From Rhodopseudomonas palustris HaA2 (lineage in GTDB: Bacteria > Pseudomonadota > Alphaproteobacteria > Rhizobiales > Xanthobacteraceae), in the NCBI RefSeq assembly GCF_000013365.1, contig NC_007778.1, positions 1,302,001 through 1,366,000 of the forward strand: DNA of 64,000 bases, read 5' to 3'. Made by a program: the position numbers and the translations under genes. Shown one piece after another: positions 36,196-45,172 of the stretch. The notes under the pieces were generated by a model. That model was not told the origin of the DNA, made no database searches, and saw only the letters and a list, made by a program, of their open reading frames with translations. Position 1 is the stretch's first letter; each line of letters begins with the position of its first letter.

Positions 36196-36870
36196 TTACT
36201 GCGTCGCGGTGCCGCTGCCCTGCGCCATCTTCGAATTGTACGGCGAGTCGCCGTGCTTGGGCTCCAGCACCACCACGATGGTGCCGTTCTTGACCCGGGT
36301 GTACAGGTCGATGACGTCCTCATTGGTCATGCGGATGCAGCCCGAGGAAATCGAGGCGCCGATATATTCCGGCTGGTTGGTGCCGTGGATCCGGAACAGG
36401 GTGTCGCGGTTGCCCTGATAGAGATACAACGCGCGGGCGCCGAGCGGGTTGTCGACGCCGCCGGGCACCGAGGCCGGCAGGCCTTCGATCCGCTTGTGGA
36501 TGTCCGCGGTCGGCGTCCACTTCGGCCATTCCGCCATGTTGCCGACCCGGGCGATGCCGGAGAAGGCCAGCGCTTCCTCGCCGACGGTGACGCCGTAGCG
36601 GATCGCCTTGCCGCCGTCCTGCACCAGGTAGAGATAATGATTGTCGGAATCGACCACGATGGTGCCGGGCGTTTCCTTGCGGTGATAGTCGACGATGGCG
36701 CGGCGGAACTGTTCCGGCACCGACACCTTGGCGTAGCGCGCTTTGGCGAGCTGCGCCTTGTCGTTCGGCTTCAGCGTCGCTTCCGGCGCCGCCTGGTAGG
36801 TGGTCTGCATGCAGCCCGACAGCAGCAAACCTACCGCCAGCAGTCCCAGTCTCGATGCCATCGACGCCAT
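36196..36870 (-). CDS. L,D-transpeptidase (YkuD) lipoprotein
   Basis: The 224-residue protein has a lipoprotein signal (LGLLAVGLLLSGC, lipobox LSGC) and a YkuD domain with HGTNQPEYIGASISSGCIRM, including the catalytic His and Cys. It would make 3-3 peptidoglycan cross-links or attach envelope proteins from the periplasmic side. GGAA lies seven bases before the ATG at 36870; a further ATG at 36861 also fits, and an upstream ATG at 36957 would bury the signal peptide. It ends at the bidirectional terminator. Confidence 0.92.
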   Translation of the reverse strand: MASMASRLGLLAVGLLLSGCMQTTYQAAPEATLKPNDKAQLAKARYAKVSVPEQFRRAIVDYHRKETPGTIVVDSDNHYLYLVQDGGKAIRYGVTVGEEALAFSGIARVGNMAEWPKWTPTADIHKRIEGLPASVPGGVDNPLGARALYLYQGNRDTLFRIHGTNQPEYIGASISSGCIRMTNEDVIDLYTRVKNGTIVVVLEPKHGDSPYNSKMAQGSGTATQ

Positions 36871-37234
36871 TCTATCGTTCCAATCGACCTTCTGCGCCGG
36901 ACGGTAATCAACACCGACCAGCGGCTTCACGACTTCAGCGAAATCATGATTCCACAATCTTGATTATCGCTGAATGGCGGTCGGTTTCCAGCGTGCTGAT
37001 GACGGTTTCGTACGACGGAAGTCGGGCTGTGATATTTATGCCTCAGACGGCTCGCGAGCTGATCAATCCCTGTGCAGTCGGCGCCGGCCGCGCCGCGGCG
37101 CCGTCACAGTCGCGTCATCGACATCGGCAAGGTTCGCCACCTCCGTGGATTGGGCCTTGCCAAATCCGGCCCGGTTGCGCAGTGACGGGCCGAGCCACCC
37201 CCGCGGATCGTCGTCCGTCCTGTCCGGAGTTGCC
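36871..37234. other. Intergenic leader between the L,D-transpeptidase and corA genes
   Basis: About 360 bases separate the divergent genes. The corA side is GC-rich and could form stems (GGCGCCGGCCGCGCCGCGGCGCC near 37080). No known magnesium riboswitch was recognised by eye and no convincing open frame is present. Confidence 0.4.
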
Positions 37235-38215
<981 letters not shown>

Positions 38216-38484
38216 GGCGCAGGGTATTCTTTGATGGATCAAGGAGCGCTCAAGCGATCAAATTGTCCTGATCTGCCGTGCCTCGGTTCGTCTCTGCCAG
38301 TGCGAGTAGCGGATTGAGAGATGCCCGCTCGCCATCAAGTGCGCGGCGCAAGCGCCTCCGTCAAGCTTCGTCGTTCCAGAGTGCGTCGGCTAACGTATTG
38401 ACTTTCGAGCCTCAGGTCACTTGACCAGAGTAGCGCTTCGACTCACGAACTTCTCATATTTCTCAGCAGTTCGCATATCCGGCG

Positions 38485-39231
38485 TCAGAATTTCATGCCG
38501 CTGCTGCGCAGCGATGAGCCGCTCACAGCAGTAATTTCCGAGAATGCTGTCGTGTCCATGCGATACATCCTGTAAAGCGAGCTGCTCTCGATTGTAGGTG
38601 ATAATTTGGCCTCGTTACTCATTCTAAAATTCTGTAAGAGTTCGAAGGTAATTTCCTTCGAGTTCACTGAATAGCCGAAATGGTGTCCTGGGTCAGCAGA
38701 GTAACCATAAGAAAATAATCTGCCAGAAGTTGTAACCAGATTGGTCCGGTTGCCATCTATTTGGTCGCCGAGGATTAGTTGTCCGTGGGCAGTATTCGCA
38801 CGCGAATAGCCAGGGTCAGCTAGCCAAATTCGTGCGGTATATAGGGCGAGGGACTCCTTCTTCTCAAGTTTGAAATTTGGCCTAGGGGAAGCGAGTGTAC
38901 TGAAGCTTATTTCTGAGCCGGCCTCAGCGGCGAGCAGCATTGGTAGACCCAGGGCGTGAATGACCGCTTGGTTTGTCAAAGTCTCTTTTGTAGCAACCAA
39001 CAAATTGGCTTTTTCAATGTCGTTATCCTCGTTTGGAGTGGGAGTAAGCGATGGTGATTGTTCAATTCCCTTCTGAACGGGAAGGCTTACAATCTCGTAT
39101 CCTGATAGTTGAGAAATAATTCCAAGAGCCACGCCGACGGTCGCCGCGGTCAAGCCTATGGTCCCCGCAAGCCGTGCTTCGCGAAAAAGTTCGCGCGGAA
39201 GAGCCCTTAGACTGAGATCCAGCATAGTCAT
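38485..39231 (-). CDS. Low-GC membrane-anchored protein of unknown function
   Basis: The 248-residue protein is not recognised. It has a basic N terminus (LRALPRELFREARLAG), one predicted membrane helix at about residues 22-43 (TIGLTAATVGVALGIISQLS) and a soluble part of about 200 residues rich in Ser, Thr and Asn. The positive-inside rule would put that part in the periplasm. No cysteines and no known motif were seen. Its ATG overlaps the stop of the small upstream gene in ATGA, so the two are coupled. Bases 38581-38640 have 24 G+C of 60, far below the neighbouring corA, which indicates acquisition from elsewhere. Confidence 0.7.
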   Translation of the reverse strand: MTMLDLSLRALPRELFREARLAGTIGLTAATVGVALGIISQLSGYEIVSLPVQKGIEQSPSLTPTPNEDNDIEKANLLVATKETLTNQAVIHALGLPMLLAAEAGSEISFSTLASPRPNFKLEKKESLALYTARIWLADPGYSRANTAHGQLILGDQIDGNRTNLVTTSGRLFSYGYSADPGHHFGYSVNSKEITFELLQNFRMSNEAKLSPTIESSSLYRMYRMDTTAFSEITAVSGSSLRSSGMKF

Positions 39232-39569
39232 TTTTTGTTATGCCTTATCGAGGCCCATAGATTGAATCCCACCTTACCAGCGAGAAATAAGACGAAACTC
39301 AGCAGTACCAATACGTCAACGTGAAAAATGATCTTATGCACGTTCAGGGTCAAAAATTCATAGTCATGACTTACGTGACCTTCCATCCACTGAATGGACC
39401 GCAATATCGCGTAGATAATGGCAAAATCGCAGGCAATCTGAGCTAGTGCGTGTGCTGTAAATGCGAAAATATGAACAATCTTATATAGATAGACGAGTGA
39501 ATGGTGCTTGATTTGCTCAATTTCTTCGTCGTGTTGCCCGTCAGGTTTGGTTCCGTCGCTTTTCGTCAT
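39228..39569 (-). CDS. Low-GC small two-helix membrane protein, partner of the downstream gene
   Basis: The 113-residue protein has a charged N-terminal tail of about 30 residues with acidic and His residues (DEEIEQIKHHSL). Two membrane segments follow: one in the stretch VHIFAFTAHALAQIACDFAI and one in HVDVLVLLSFVLFLAGKVGF. The C terminus is short and basic. It is not recognised. It is the first gene of a two-gene unit sharing four bases with the larger membrane-anchored protein. Bases 39361-39420 have 27 G+C of 60. A function as a sensor-effector or protein-pair module is possible but unsupported. Confidence 0.68.
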   Translation of the reverse strand: MTKSDGTKPDGQHDEEIEQIKHHSLVYLYKIVHIFAFTAHALAQIACDFAIIYAILRSIQWMEGHVSHDYEFLTLNVHKIIFHVDVLVLLSFVLFLAGKVGFNLWASIRHNKK

Positions 39570-39633
39570 CTGTCACCGCGGTCAAAGTAGGGCGCCACAT
39601 GTTTGCCATGGTTTTGAAGGGCTTCCAACTTCA

Positions 39634-39774
39634 ACTATAGGTAGAGGCGGGTGTTGCCGAGCTGGGCTTCAAGTTGGTACTGCACCTCGATATCCGACGG
39701 CAGCGCGGAGGATAGGTTGAGCGCAGTGAAACCATCGCCCTTCCCCGCCGCCTTGGGTGTCGCGGCGCTAAACG
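39634..39774 (-). pseudogene. Possible gene remnant (C-terminal coding fragment)
   Basis: On the minus strand an open frame runs from inside the antitoxin gene to a TAG at 39634-39636. Its last ~30 codons read protein-like (FTALNLSSALPSDIEVQYQL, then EAQLGNTRLYL). It has no start of its own or recognised family. It may be the tail of a gene whose beginning was lost where the low-GC unit or antitoxin gene now stands, or a chance open frame. Confidence 0.2.
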
Positions 39775-40089
39775 CTACGGCTTGATCTTCCCCTCCGCCT
39801 TCTTCCTCGTCATGTGCTGCTTCAACACCTCGCCCATTCGCGCCTGATAGCCGGGGCCGGTGCTCTTGAACCAGCGCAGCACTTCGGCGTCGAGCCGCAG
39901 TGACACCGCCTGCTTCGGGTCGTCGGATTTCGGCCGGCCGCGGCTGATCAGCTTGCCGCCGCGATACAGATCGGCGCGGGCAAAATCCTCGTCCGTCAGT
40001 TCCGGAATCTCGTCATATTCCTCGGCGGTGATGATGTGGGCGTCAATTGTCTTCAAGTCGCTGCCCAAAGCGCGCTTGTTCGCAGTCAT
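39775..40089 (-). CDS. BrnA-type antitoxin family protein (DUF4415), orphan
   Basis: The 104-residue protein has the BrnA/DUF4415 C-terminal ribbon-helix-helix: RGRPKSDDPKQAVSLRLDAE, then VLRWFKSTGPGYQARMGEVL and KQHM. The N-terminal half (ELTDEDFARADLYRGGKLI) is also typical. AGGAG lies five bases ahead of the ATG. In brnTA operons the toxin gene lies directly upstream, but here the upstream DNA has no BrnT-like frame and is soon replaced by palindromic repeats. The partner is therefore missing or elsewhere. It may repress its own promoter only. Confidence 0.85.
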   Translation of the reverse strand: MTANKRALGSDLKTIDAHIITAEEYDEIPELTDEDFARADLYRGGKLISRGRPKSDDPKQAVSLRLDAEVLRWFKSTGPGYQARMGEVLKQHMTRKKAEGKIKP

Positions 40090-40193
40090 GGCTCTCCTCA
40101 CCGAGTCGCACGGAGTAGATCGCGCAGCGTAGTCCGCTCTTGCATCGGCGCAAGGATGCTTCGAGACGATTGTTTGGGCAATGCCTCTCCATT

Positions 40194-40360
40194 GTCATTC
40201 CGGGGCGCGAGCGCAGCTCGCGAGCCCGGAATCCATATCCCCTGGACTCGCGGCAAGGCACAGTGCCGCAACCCTCATGCCTCACCGCCGAGCGCGGTGG
40301 TTATGGATTCCTGGTTCGCGCCGACGCGCGTGACCGCGCGTCGGCTCGCCCCGGAATGAC
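40194..40360. repeat. Interspersed palindromic repeat, family B (GTCATTCCGGGGCGCG)
   Basis: GTCATTCCGGGGCGCGAGCG at one end and GCCCCGGAATGAC at the other, with a middle inverted pair around GAATCCATA and TATGGATTC. Relatives occur at 44904 and 62516. Confidence 0.8.
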
Positions 40361-40438
40361 GGAGACGTGAGGGTTTCAGCGTTGGTCGGGCGACCCGGCC
40401 ATCTTCGATCAATTCGCAGCAGTTCCACGATGATCAGC

Positions 40439-40586
40439 GTGTCCCGCACGCGGTGCAGCGCGCAGCGCTGCGCCGCAGATGCGGGACCCCGGTTTCTGAC
40501 TACGAGGCAATGACCGTCGTGAGGGCGCTAACCGGGGTCCCGGATCTGCGCAGCGGCACTTCGTGCCGCAGCGCGTCCGGGACACG
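40439..40586. repeat. Interspersed palindromic repeat, family E
   Basis: The element starts GTGTCCCGCACGCGGTGCAG and ends GCGTCCGGGACACG, with GGGACCCCGGTTTCTGACTA and ACCGGGGTCCC as internal inverted arms. Confidence 0.75.
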
Positions 40587-40589
40587 AGA

Positions 40590-41124
40590 CAAAACATTAC
40601 TTGACAATAATCCTATTATGATTATAGTCCGCACCGTCCTGTCCGTGAGGGGCGCTTCGCGAGGCGTCGTACAAGCGGGACAGATCGCGAAGGCCGGGGA
40701 ACCGGTCCGGAACGATGGTTCGGCGGAGCTGGCGCTGGTCAGCAAAGCCGGATGGACGCGGCGTCCTGCGCGTCGTGCCTCGCAAGCACGCGTCCGGGAG
40801 GCAGAAGGTCACCGTCCGCCGCTACTACGAGCGGCTGCCGCTTTCGTGGCTGGACGGGCGCAGCAAGGCCGGGGAGATCCCGCTCCGCTGTGCTCCCGGA
40901 AGAACGGTCCCGATGCCCAAAACCGCCGCGGTGGGCGCGCCGACGAGGCGTTGCGCGAGGGATCGCAAGCCCTCGCGAACCTCACCAACCTTGCGCCACG
41001 CGGCGCGCCCCCACCCCTCGCTGTGAAGCGACGGGTGCACACCTCGGGCTCAGCGAGCCGCGAGAAGAATTCAGCGTGGCTGTTTGATAGTTCATTGTTC
41101 GGTGCGCGCGCTTTCGCAACGCGC
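40590..41124. other. About 530 bases with no convincing gene
   Basis: Several overlapping open frames exist on both strands but are Arg/Pro/Ala-rich with no domain, no good start and no ribosome site, typical of GC-rich non-coding DNA. An AT-rich start (AATAATCCTATTATGATTAT) at about 40605-40625 is followed by GC-rich sequence. That could be a promoter for an RNA or the edge of an old repeat. I see no identifiable RNA family. Confidence 0.4.
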
Positions 41125-41272
41125 TCCGTCATCCTGAGAGCCAGCCCCGGACTTGATCCGGGGTGCGAGCGCAGCGAGCCTCGAAGGATCGGCCGCAGGC
41201 ATGACAGCCTCAGTGCCGGTGACGCGCCATCCTTCGAGGCTCGCCGAAGACGGCGAGCACCTCAGGATGACG
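41125..41272. repeat. Interspersed palindromic repeat, family A
   Basis: CGTCATCCTGAGAGCC at one end and CACCTCAGGATGACG at the other, with GCGAGCCTCGAAGGAT and ATCCTTCGAGGCTCGC as inner arms. Confidence 0.8.
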
Positions 41273-41312
41273 CTCGCGGGGGCGCCATCGGGCCGAAACG
41301 TCGCCGTCACCT

Positions 41313-41759
41313 TCACCGCCGCGCCCGGAAAAACTCCCGCAGCAGCGCGGCGGCCTCGCGTTCGCCGACGCCGGAATAGATCTCCGGGGCGTGGTGGCAG
41401 GTCGGCTGGCCGAAGAAGCGGACGCCCGACTCGACCGCGCCGCCCTTCGGATCGAACGCGCCGAAATACAGCCGGCGGATGCGCGCGAACGAGATCGCGC
41501 CGGCGCACATCGTGCACGGCTCCAGCGTGACGTAGAGATCGCAATCGACCAGCCGCTCGCTGCCGAGTTTTCGCGCGGCTTCGCGGATTGCCAGGAGCTC
41601 GGCATGGGCGGTGGGGTCGCGGTCGGTCAGGGTGCGGTTGCCGGCGCTGGCGATCACCGCGCCGGCGCGGACGATGACGCAGCCGATCGGCACTTCGCCG
41701 GCTTGCCCGGCGGTTTGCGCGGCGGCCAGCGCCAGATCCATGAAGGAGGGTGTCGTCAT
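41313..41759 (-). CDS. tadA: tRNA-specific adenosine deaminase
   Basis: The 148-residue zinc deaminase converts A34 to inosine in tRNA-Arg(ACG). The zinc and catalytic motifs are HAE (His52, Glu54) and PCTMC (Cys82, Cys85). The phrase GAFDPKGGAVESGVRFF is typical of TadA. It is divergent from the rluB-like gene, whose start lies 175 bases away; both products act on RNA. Confidence 0.93.
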   Translation of the reverse strand: MTTPSFMDLALAAAQTAGQAGEVPIGCVIVRAGAVIASAGNRTLTDRDPTAHAELLAIREAARKLGSERLVDCDLYVTLEPCTMCAGAISFARIRRLYFGAFDPKGGAVESGVRFFGQPTCHHAPEIYSGVGEREAAALLREFFRARR

Positions 41760-41934
41760 ATGGCTCGTATCGTCCCGAAAACTCTGCTAGGAGACGCCAT
41801 TCAGCAAACGTGGATGCCGGTTTTGCGTCGACCATGCGCCTTCGTCGAGAGCGCCCGTCAACGTCGTGTGAGCCCGTTCCCGACCGCCTGAGTCCCATTT
41901 CCGATCCCGGACGGATCCTGCAGAAAGACCAGTC

Positions 41935-44289
41935 ATGCCCCGCGACACCGACAAAAACAACGCTTCCGCGCGGGGTCGCCGCGATCGGCCCGGCGCCGGC
42001 AAGGGCGCTTCCGGCGGCAAAGGCGCTTCCGGCGGGAAGGGCGGCTTCGGCGGCAAAGGCGCGGGCGGCAAGGGGCCGGGCGGCGGCAAGAGTGCCTCCG
42101 GCGGCAAGGGCCGGTCCGGCGCGGCGCGCGGCCCGGAGAAGAAATTCGCCAAGCGCGGCGAGGCTTATGAGCCCCGCGGCGACAAGCCTTTTGCCAAAAA
42201 AGCGCCCGGCGGCGACGCCAAGCGCAGCTTCGGCGGCGAGGGCAAGCGGCCCTACGTGAAGCGCGAGGGTGCTGCGCCGCGCCGCGATTTCGAGGCTCGG
42301 CCGCGCCGCGACGACGGCGACGCGCCGCGTCCGCGTTTCAACCGCGACGAGCGCCCCGCGCGCAGCGGCGGCGACCGTCCCGAGCGCGGTCCGCGCAAGG
42401 AGTTCGGCGACAAGCGCTCGTTCGCGCCGCGCGAGGGCGGCGACAAACGGCCCTATACGCCGCGCGCCGACCGCGGTGACGGCGCCCGTCCGGCAGGCCG
42501 GTTCGGCGACAAGAAATTCGGCGACCGCAAGCCCTATGCCTCGCGGGAAGGCGGCGAAAAACGCCCGTATACGCCCCGCGAGGGTGGCGACAAGCGGCCC
42601 TATACGCCGCGCGAAGGCGGTGGCGAGAAGCGTCCTTACGCCGCCCGCGCCGGCGGCGAGAAGCGCTCTTATGCGCCGCGCGGGGATGGTGAGAAGCGGC
42701 CCTATACGCCCCGCGCAGGTGGCGACAAGCGGCCTTACGCGGCCCGCGACGGCGGCGGCGAGAAGCGCGCTTACGCACAGCGCGGGGACGGCGAGAAGCG
42801 TCCCTATACGCCGCGCGAAGGCGGCGACAAGCGCCCGTTCAAGCCGCGCGAGGGCGGCGATCGGAAATTCGGCCGCGGCGCCCCGGATCGTGGCCCGCGC
42901 AAGGAGTTCGGCAGCCGTCCGGATCGCGGGGCCGATCGCGGCGAATCCAAGCCTTGGCAGAAGCGCGACGGCGCCTCCGCCGAGCGCAGCGAGCGCGGCC
43001 CGCGCAGCTTCGACAAGCCGCGGTTCGACAAGCCGCGCGAGGATCGCGGTGGCGATCGTCCCAAGTTCGAACGCCGCGAACGGTCGGGCGACTGGCACGA
43101 ACATCCGCGCAGCGAGACCCGTTCGGCCGATCGTCCGCGCAGCCGCGACGCCGGCGAACGCGGTTTCGACCGGCCGCGCCGCGCCAACGAGGACGACACC
43201 AAGATTTTCGCCAAGCGCCCGGCCTTCGGCGGCCGCGGCGCCTATCGCGAGCGGCCGAAGACCGAGCCGAAGAAGGAACGTCGCGCGCCGCCGGCGGCGA
43301 GAGCCGACGACAAGACCGGCGATCGCATCGCCAAGGTGGTCGCCCGCGCCGGCCTGTGTTCGCGCCGCGACGCCGAGACCTGGGTCACCGAGGGCCGCGT
43401 CGCGGTCAACGGCCTGGTGATCGACAGTCCGGCGCTCGACGTGATGCCCTCCGACGTCATCACCGTCGACGGCAAGCCGTTGCCGGAGCGCGAGCGCACG
43501 CGGCTGTTCCTGTATCACAAGCCGCGCGGGCTGATGACCACCCATGCCGATCCCGAGGGGCGGCCGACGGTGTTCGACAATCTGCCCGAAGACCTGCCGC
43601 GCCTGATCTCGATCGGCCGGCTCGACTTCAACACCGAGGGCCTGCTGCTGCTGACCAATGACGGCGGGCTGGCGCGCGCGCTCGAACTGCCGGAGACCGG
43701 CTGGCTGCGGCGCTACCGCGTCCGCGCCCATGGCGAAGTCACCCAGGCGCAGCTCGACGAGTTGAAGAACGGCATCGAGGTCGACGGCGTCAAATACGGC
43801 GAGATCGAAGCCAAGCTCGAACGCGACCAGGGCGCCAATGTCTGGCTGGTGTTCGCGATCCGCGAAGGCAAGAACCGCGAAGTCCGCAACGTGCTGGCGC
43901 ATCTCGGCCTCGAGGTGAACCGGCTGATCCGGGTCTCCTACGGCCCGTTCCAGTTGCTGGAGATCGAGGAAGGCGAGGTCGAGGAGGTCAAGACGCGGGT
44001 GCTGCGCGAGCAGCTCGGCGACAAGATCATCCAGCTCGCGGGCGCCGATTTCGGCGGGCCGTCGCCGAGCGAGGCGCGGCCGAAGCCGCGTCCGGGCAGG
44101 CCCGTCGCTGCTGCCGAGGCGGCGCCGGCGCCGAAGAAGAAAGCCCCGACCAAGCGCGGCGCGGTCGAGGACCGCAAGGGCCGCAAGGTCAAGGTCGAGC
44201 GCACCGGCAGCGGCGGCGACCGGGGCCTCACCCGCGGCCCCGCCCGGCGCTATCACGGCAAGCGCGAACCGGCACCTCGCGAGGACTAA
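41935..44289 (+). CDS. rluB: RluB/RsuA-family pseudouridine synthase with long Arg/Lys/Gly-rich N-terminal extension
   Basis: The 784-residue protein is roughly three times the usual length. The first ~460 residues are low-complexity: a Lys/Gly/Ala/Ser start, then about a dozen near-repeats of GGDKRPYTPRE (residues ~158-309), then an Arg/Asp-rich part. The enzyme follows. An S4 RNA-binding domain starts at about 461 (IAKVVARAGLCSRRDAETWV). The synthase core has the catalytic Asp564 in GRLDFNTEGLLLLT, then REGKNREVRNVLAHLGLEV. It should modify U2605 of 23S rRNA (E. coli numbering). A basic tail of ~75 residues ends the protein. Four bases separate it from rsmD, so they form an operon. Confidence 0.9.
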   Translation: MPRDTDKNNASARGRRDRPGAGKGASGGKGASGGKGGFGGKGAGGKGPGGGKSASGGKGRSGAARGPEKKFAKRGEAYEPRGDKPFAKKAPGGDAKRSFGGEGKRPYVKREGAAPRRDFEARPRRDDGDAPRPRFNRDERPARSGGDRPERGPRKEFGDKRSFAPREGGDKRPYTPRADRGDGARPAGRFGDKKFGDRKPYASREGGEKRPYTPREGGDKRPYTPREGGGEKRPYAARAGGEKRSYAPRGDGEKRPYTPRAGGDKRPYAARDGGGEKRAYAQRGDGEKRPYTPREGGDKRPFKPREGGDRKFGRGAPDRGPRKEFGSRPDRGADRGESKPWQKRDGASAERSERGPRSFDKPRFDKPREDRGGDRPKFERRERSGDWHEHPRSETRSADRPRSRDAGERGFDRPRRANEDDTKIFAKRPAFGGRGAYRERPKTEPKKERRAPPAARADDKTGDRIAKVVARAGLCSRRDAETWVTEGRVAVNGLVIDSPALDVMPSDVITVDGKPLPERERTRLFLYHKPRGLMTTHADPEGRPTVFDNLPEDLPRLISIGRLDFNTEGLLLLTNDGGLARALELPETGWLRRYRVRAHGEVTQAQLDELKNGIEVDGVKYGEIEAKLERDQGANVWLVFAIREGKNREVRNVLAHLGLEVNRLIRVSYGPFQLLEIEEGEVEEVKTRVLREQLGDKIIQLAGADFGGPSPSEARPKPRPGRPVAAAEAAPAPKKKAPTKRGAVEDRKGRKVKVERTGSGGDRGLTRGPARRYHGKREPAPRED
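42406..42863 (+). repeat. Tandem coding repeat of the GGDKRPYTPRE type inside rluB
   Basis: About a dozen copies of a 33-36-base unit encode variants such as GGEKRPYTPRE, GGGEKRPYAAR and GDGEKRAYAQR. The pattern suggests slippage or unequal crossing-over, so copy number may vary between strains. The repeat is in frame and rich in RG/KR, typical of disordered RNA-binding tails. Confidence 0.75.
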
Positions 44290-44292
44290 CCG

Positions 44293-44856
44293 ATGCGCGT
44301 GATCGGCGGGCGGCTGCGGGGCCGCAATCTGGTGGCGCCGTCGTCGCGCGACATCCGCCCGACGGCGGATCGGCTGCGCGAGTCGCTGTTCAATATCCTG
44401 ATGCACGCCTACGGCGACCCGATCGGTGACGCGCGCGTGCTCGATCTGTTCGCCGGCACCGGCGCGCTCGGCATCGAGGCGGCGTCGCGCGGCGCCAAGT
44501 TCACGCTGTTCGTCGACAATGGCGCGGAAGCTCGCGCGCTGCTCCGCGCCAATGTCGAGGCGCTCGGCCTCGGCGGCGTCAGCAAAGTGTATCGCCGCGA
44601 CGCCACCAATCTCGGCCCGGCGCATCCGGTCGAGCCGTTTTCACTGGTGTTCCTCGATCCGCCCTATCGCATGGGATTCGCCGAGAAAGCATTGGCCTCG
44701 CTGCGCGACGGCGGCTGGCTCACGCCCGACGCGCTGGTGATCGTCGAGGAAGCCAAGGACGCCGGCTTCGCCGCGCCGGACGGTTTCGTCGAGCTGGAGC
44801 GGCGCGCTTATGACGATACGGAATTTGCGATGTTGCGGTTCGGAACGAGCGAGTAG
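44293..44856 (+). CDS. rsmD: 16S rRNA (guanine(966)-N(2))-methyltransferase
   Basis: The 187-residue protein is a class I SAM methyltransferase of the RsmD family. The start MRVIGGRLRGRNL and the segment IRPTADRLRESLFNIL are characteristic. The SAM loop is VLDLFAGTGALGIEAASRGA and the catalytic motif is FLDPPYRMGF. It directly follows the rluB-like gene, with a four-base gap. Confidence 0.93.
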   Translation: MRVIGGRLRGRNLVAPSSRDIRPTADRLRESLFNILMHAYGDPIGDARVLDLFAGTGALGIEAASRGAKFTLFVDNGAEARALLRANVEALGLGGVSKVYRRDATNLGPAHPVEPFSLVFLDPPYRMGFAEKALASLRDGGWLTPDALVIVEEAKDAGFAAPDGFVELERRAYDDTEFAMLRFGTSE

Positions 44857-44903
44857 TAGCCTTTCTGGCTAGTAGCAGCTCGTTGTGGGGGACCTCCTAT
44901 CAA

Positions 44904-44943
44904 CGTCATTCCGGGGCGCGCGCAGCGCGAACCCGGAATGACG
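44904..44943. repeat. Interspersed palindromic repeat, family B, short copy
   Basis: CGTCATTCCGGGGCGCGC pairs with GCGCGAACCCGGAATGACG across a short centre. This is the minimal version of the family seen at 40194 and 62516. Confidence 0.75.
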
Positions 44944-45016
44944 GCGAGAGATGGTCGCTCGAACTAGAGCACTTCATCGAATGATTGAAGCAACGCGTCA
45001 TTCTCGCGTGCTGAGT

Positions 45017-45135
45017 CGTCATCCTGAGGTGCGAGCGCAGCGAGCCTCGAAGGATGCGGCCAAGCCGCTCGCGGCTCATCCTTCGAGGCCCGCAGCGCCG
45101 CGCATGCGCGGCCCAGCGGGCACCTCAGGATGACG
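45017..45135. repeat. Interspersed palindromic repeat, family A
   Basis: CGTCATCCTGAGGTGCGAGCG at one end and GCACCTCAGGATGACG at the other, with inner CCTCGAAGGATG and CATCCTTCGAGG arms. It lies between the convergent rsmD and prmB genes. Confidence 0.8.
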
Positions 45136-45172
45136 GCGGTGATTCCATCAAAACCAGAGCTGCTCTAATCGT

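Noticed and set aside
38216-40101. Low-GC patch considered as a prophage, insertion sequence or integron remnant
   Set aside because: No integrase, transposase, terminal repeats or tRNA boundary could be found.
40453-41379. Plus-strand open frame of 308 codons in the repeat-rich region
   Set aside because: It crosses two palindromic repeats, has no ribosome site and no recognisable domain.
42406-42863. Tandem repeat array considered as CRISPR
   Set aside because: Units are contiguous, in frame and coding, with no spacers and no cas genes.
41092-44625. Minus-strand open frame of 1177 codons across rluB and rsmD
   Set aside because: It is the complement of the repeat-rich coding strand, with low complexity and no domain, while the plus strand carries complete enzyme motifs.
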